Positions 59,318 to 64,000 of a stretch of 64,000 nt of DNA are shown piece after piece (positions within the stretch are counted from its first letter, which is position 1; every line of letters begins with the position of its first letter). The stretch is from contig NC_133897.1 of assembly GCF_964199755.1 (NCBI RefSeq), positions 133,986,125-134,050,124 on the forward strand. The letters are read 5' to 3'. Source of the stretch: Larus michahellis (lineage: Eukaryota > Chordata > Aves > Charadriiformes > Laridae). Made by a program: the position numbers and the translations under genes. The notes beneath the pieces were generated by a model, which was not told the origin of the DNA, did not search any database, and was given only the letters and a program-made list of their open reading frames with translations.

Positions 59318-62300
59318 TTTCAGCATCAACTATATTCGTCCTGCAATAGGTAATCTAATTCAGGTGTATAACATATGAGCCAGGACCATACCATTGCTCT
59401 ATGTAAATATATATCCTCATTTCCAGAGGTCCTGAGATCTCACCATGCTTCTAATAGGATCATTTTTATATTAAATTATGCTAGTTTTATATTATCTCCT
59501 ATCTAATTTTTTAAGTGCTGCATTCCCTACCACAGCAGCGTGCATCTAGTTTGCTGCTGGTTCCCTGGAGTATCATTTTGAACTAAATTTGAGCACTGCA
59601 CTTTTAACAGGATATACTTATCAGTGTAAATTTTTAATTGGTGGTACAAGAACGGATTTATCTTCACTAAGATTTTGGTTATCTGTGTAAAGGTTCTTTA
59701 ATATAAAATAAATTCCCTGTTTCCAGAATTCTTTAACTTTGTACTTTGCCTCTAATTAAGGTCTGAATCAGTCAGATGTCGTCAGCCAGCTCTGTACAGC
59801 AGCCAGTAAATTAGCAAGGGCAAATCTGGTTCAGATGACTCATTTTTGGAGGTTTCATCCAAAATTGTTACGAGAAAGACGAAATCATCAGCTGAAATGT
59901 AGTCAAAGCTGAAGACTTAAACAATAAAAGTTGGGAACAAGCCTGGATGTAAGTAAAGATAAGCCTTCTTGGGAAAAGCAAATTGTTTCTGAAATGGCCA
60001 GATGAATGTAAAGAGCCAACAAAATGCAGGCTTAGAGCTTAGAGCTTGTGGTGGAAAACAAGCCGGTGTCTTCCATGGGTAGGGAGGTGAAGAACATGAT
60101 ATGAATTCAAGCAATTCTGTTCCAGCTGGGAGATAACTAGAAACTCACTGGGGTGAAGTACCTCGTAAAACAAAACCTTTAAAAAGTCAGTTCTTATGTG
60201 AGATTTGCAGTCCAGGGACCAAGATGAGAATTTATTGTGAACCCATCCATCTGGTGCAGAAACGGAGCAAGGGTGTGACAATTCTGCTGCCGAGCAGATT
60301 ATATTTTGGCTGACCGACATCATGGTAATGAGAAATTTCTGAAGATCCAATGCGTACTTATATCAACTGGCAAAAAAACCCCACAAACCTTGGCAATGGA
60401 ATGGATCTGTTAGGCCTTTGGATTCACCCTTCAAATTCAACGTCAAGAAAAAAAATTGAACTTGATCTTTCACAGCTGTCTAGCAGCTGAGATTTTGGTT
60501 TAGGCAGAGCATAGTCAAGATAAACCACTAAAGCTTGGTATGGTCATTGTTCTCCTGTGGGGAAGACCAGAAAGTTGCTGTGGGTTATAGAGATGGTTCA
60601 TAACTCTAATTTTTCCCATTTATGCTCCCTAACGTATTAAAATTGATGGGCTTATCAGCAGGTGCGTTTCCTAACATTTCTAGCTAAAAGTGGTATAGTC
60701 TGTTTTCATATGTCTCATAATGAATACAGCGTATTATAAGAATCATGATGGATTTTCTTCGCTGAATACAAAGTGAATTTCCCTGAGCTTATTCACATTG
60801 ATTAATCTGGTGTTAAATTAAAAGACCAGAATCTCACACTGGAGAGTTTTCACCGCAGACATTCCCTAATGTTTAATTTCTATCTGCCCGGCCTCACGCA
60901 CGTTTAATTTCTGATTTCAGGGGTTTTAGTTTCCATTTCCTCAGTTGCACCAGCAGCAATGGACTCCACGGATTATTTTTATCACTGGGACACCTTGTGC
61001 TAGTAGTCAGTGCGTTGTCACTGTCCGAGTGTGAATTCTGCCATTATCGTTTCACTGCCGCTCACAACTGCTTTGAAAAGACCAGGAATTGAGGTTGACA
61101 TCTCCCAGCTTTGAGGCAGTCCCTATAAATCTCCCTACCCCAATGGCACTAAGCAACAATATGTAAGGACAACATATTAACTGGAGTCCTGTATTGGATG
61201 ACTTCCACTCCATGGCCATGCTACTAATCATGCGCTATCAAAATAAGCTCCCTTTTTCTGCTGAAACACGGACAGTGAAGTTGTTGCATGGATCAGAAGA
61301 AATAAGTACAATTTGTCTCAGAGCAAAGTTAATGTGAGGTCTTCCATCATGTCTAATCCTTTCACTGTCTGTCAAAGGGATTTTTCTTTACGTAGGGCAA
61401 CCTGGTGCAAACGGTTAGCCATAAGCAAGCAAGAGTGGCCAGCGGAAAATATTTCACATTTCAATATCAGTAAAATATTTCAATGACTCAGAGCCAGGCC
61501 CTTGCAAAAGCAGAAAGCAGGTGCCCATTTTTAACCTTGGCTTGATCGTTCACACTAGGAAAATCTGAAAACAAACCCGTGGCCAGATCCCGACCTCGGT
61601 TCCAGAGGTGTACCTGGATGACTCCAGTGCCATGGAGGTGACCTGCTGTGACTCTGCTGAGGTGTTAATACAGATTTACACAATTCTGCACCCCCATGAT
61701 TAAAATTGAAATCTACTGCATATTTAAGCAAATGTGGATCCTCTCAGTGGCCAAAAGCTATGTGATGCTGAAAAAGGAGGATATGCAAATGTGAGCATTT
61801 TCTTATTGCTGATGTGAAAATCCATTCTTATAATCTCTTCTGCTGTCATAATTATAGTTCTACCTTTCTTTATTGCTAATGATTCTAAAGTATTTGTACA
61901 TAAAATTAACAATCAATAAAATAATACAATAAAGTCAATGGGTAGCAAACATTGCGTTTAGCTAGCAGCTCACTCCATACGTATATACATGTGTATTAAA
62001 CCGACAATTTGACAGAGTAAACCTATCCAAATCAACACATACGTAATTTAATACATATATTTGTGGCTATCAAAAGCACTTTTTAATGACACACTAAAAA
62101 AAGCCTTGGTTGAAAGGAAAAGAGGAATACGAACTCTCAAAAGAAGCAATTATATGAAATTTTTTATTGTAAATGCTTAATAAGCCATTTTTAGCTCACA
62201 GGGAATCCCATTGCACTGCTCTCACTCATAAACACTCAGCAAACACGGGATATGATACAGAGCTTTATCTCACCAAGCGGCTTCCACTATGTGTCTGGAA

Positions 62301-62446
62301 TTCTTTTCCCCTCAATCATTATATGTGTTTTTAGTAGCGAGTAACCTGTATTTTGAAGGGAAGGAACACAAAAGGTATGTTTGATTGTAATGAACAACTA
62401 GGAATTTCAAACAATTTGGCTCATCAATCAAAACATTAGCATTTTC

Positions 62447-62461
62447 AAAAAAAAAAAAAAA

Positions 62462-62512
<51 letters not shown>

Positions 62513-62514
62513 GA
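62447..62514 (+). repeat. Poly(A) run plus (GAAA)n microsatellite
   Basis: About 17 As followed by roughly a dozen GAAA tetramers, ending in GGAAAG. This is likely to be length-polymorphic. Confidence 0.95.
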
Positions 62515-62870
62515 AAGACCCATGTCTAGCTAAATAGTCTTTTCACCTGGGGCTCATTAGTGCTGCAATTGTTTCTCTCTCCTGTTTCTAACTAATGCAC
62601 TGCTGGGAGTCCAGGCCAGGTGCTCCTTTCAGTGCTGTCTGCTCCCAGCAACTCTATCTGAGAACTCCATGTCTGCTCACACCAGGATAATGTAACCTTT
62701 GGCTCCGGCCCGATAAATTAGAGCACCCTCCAACTCCACATTAGCAAATGGAATAATTAACAAGTAGCAAGTCAGCAATGCTTGGGTGCCTCAGTTACAT
62801 TTTGAGGGGTTTTATGATTTTTTTTTTTTTTTTTTTGGTGGGAACTGGTCACATCAAGAAGTTATGGATT

Positions 62871-62904
62871 TCTAAAGGGCATATTCGAAACTATGCCCTT
62901 TAGA
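62871..62904. repeat. Perfect inverted repeat, 13-bp arms with 8-base loop
   Basis: TCTAAAGGGCATA at 62871-62883 and its exact reverse complement at 62892-62904 flank TTCGAAAC. It lies about 35 bp after a T-run (62819-62836). Confidence 0.93.
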
Positions 62905-64000
62905 CCACTTCTTTTCAGTGGTAGACTGGTTTTAGTTAAAAAAACTCTACCCTTTTCATGATTTAGAAATTAAAAGTGGACCAATTCCCATCCTTTAGCC
63001 CACCAGCATGAATCCACAGTAGTACTATTTGACTGAAACCGCAAATAACTGTATGGGTTTTAAAGCACTTAACTAGACATATCGAGCAATAGGGGACTAC
63101 TGTTGTACGTATCATCAGTGAATCTGATGCAATCCTGAGAACTTTGTTTGATTCATTCCTTTACGCACATAATTTCAATTAAAGACCACAGAATCATTAA
63201 AAAAAAATAGTATTGTTTTTCAGTCCATTACCTTTTAATTTAGAGGTAAATTTATATTGATTTCTGGATGTCAGTCAAATTAGAAAGGAAGCTTATGATT
63301 CTTGCTGGTTCTGCCTAAACTCACTGGAGAAATACTGTTAGGGACCACTGAAAGGAGGTGATGGTTATTTGAGAAGGGACCCACAGAGTATTTACAGACT
63401 TTGAGCTCCAGCACACATCATTTCTTGGAGTTTGCACTAGCGTATTGTATCACGAAGTGGTGCTGTTGTTAAAACTGTGGTGTCTATCAACATTGCAGCT
63501 ACAAGTTTAATGCTAGATGTGTTCTCACCAGTGCATGAAGGTGCTCCGGACTTAGAGCTTAAGAGAAAAAAGCTTCTGTCAGATTGAAGTTTCTTGTTGG
63601 GAGCTGCACAAATAGGCACACAAACAGTTGGGCAGTCTGCTGAGTGTATGAGCCATTTCATCTACTTTAAGATACAAATGGGCAAGAAATTAGGTGAAGA
63701 GAGAGAACCCTGGCAGACACTGACACAGGCTCATCCCCTGTCTTATCTTCTCCTTGGCCCTGCTGCTTTCCATGTCCAACCCAAAGAGCTGTGCCTAGAG
63801 CTCTGTTTAAAAGCTATACATGCAAATGCTGTGGAATAGTAGGATGCTTTGAACAAAATTTAATGGGGAAAAGGCCATTGCTCTCATTAGGAAAAGTTTC
63901 ACTTACCTATTATTTCCTGAACTGAAGCGTGCTGTAGACATGTTTATATTCTTGTCATAGTCATCTGGGATTTAATGAAAAAGTTCAAAACAGAGCTTCC

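Larger units (their letters stand above)
59318..64000. other. Gene-free sequence with possible conserved non-coding blocks
   Basis: No recognised gene or transposon. 60840-61150 and 62640-62810 are less AT-biased, free of simple repeats and resemble non-coding conserved elements in texture, but this cannot be tested without alignment. Confidence 0.4.

Noticed and set aside
62447-62514. A-run plus (GAAA)n as the tail of a retroposed gene
   Set aside because: No gene-like or SINE-like body precedes it and no flanking duplication is visible; it is a simple repeat.

Overview
This window looks like a piece of an avian nuclear chromosome. It is mostly AT-rich intergenic DNA, GC-rich only around one gene. 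The interspersed repeats I can identify with confidence are all CR1 LINEs, recognised by their reverse-transcriptase reading frames and by tandem 8-bp (ATTCTGTG-like) 3' ends, which are typical of birds and reptiles. There are no operons, prokaryotic gene signals, CRISPR arrays or recognisable RNA genes.

The only host protein-coding gene I can support is musculin (MSC, also called MyoR or ABF-1), a bHLH transcriptional repressor on the minus strand. Exon 1 (coding part 10539-11066) encodes the acidic N-terminus, a KRKR nuclear-localisation-like cluster and the whole bHLH domain. A short coding exon 2 (9651-9737), which is missed by simple ORF calling, encodes the conserved C-terminal tail. 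The intron is about 0.8 kb with GT/AG ends, and the predicted protein is 204 aa. The gene sits in a CpG island (about 10.15-11.87 kb) with a TATA box at 11233-11239. Further GC-rich patches lie at 1-650, 13.48-14.06 and 15.2-15.76 kb.

Layout: 1-650 is a CpG-rich patch of unknown role. 0.65-8.7 kb is unique-looking non-coding DNA. 8.7-11.3 kb is MSC. 11.3-16 kb is its GC-rich upstream region, holding candidate regulatory sequence and a tiny CR1 remnant. 16-64 kb is gene-poor DNA punctuated by CR1 fragments near 23, 30, 31-32, 35.5, 42-44, 51 and 59 kb, plus microsatellites and small tandem duplications. The most informative repeat is at 42.3-43.95 kb, where a young CR1 with an open 437-codon RT frame is nested inside an older CR1 copy. 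The CR1 pieces at 30 and 31-32 kb appear to be one copy split by about 0.6 kb of foreign sequence.

I did not find a convincing undescribed biological system. The points worth checking are regulatory or structural: the MSC glutamate run, paired PITX-type motifs upstream of MSC, the nested and split CR1 copies, and two perfect inverted repeats.
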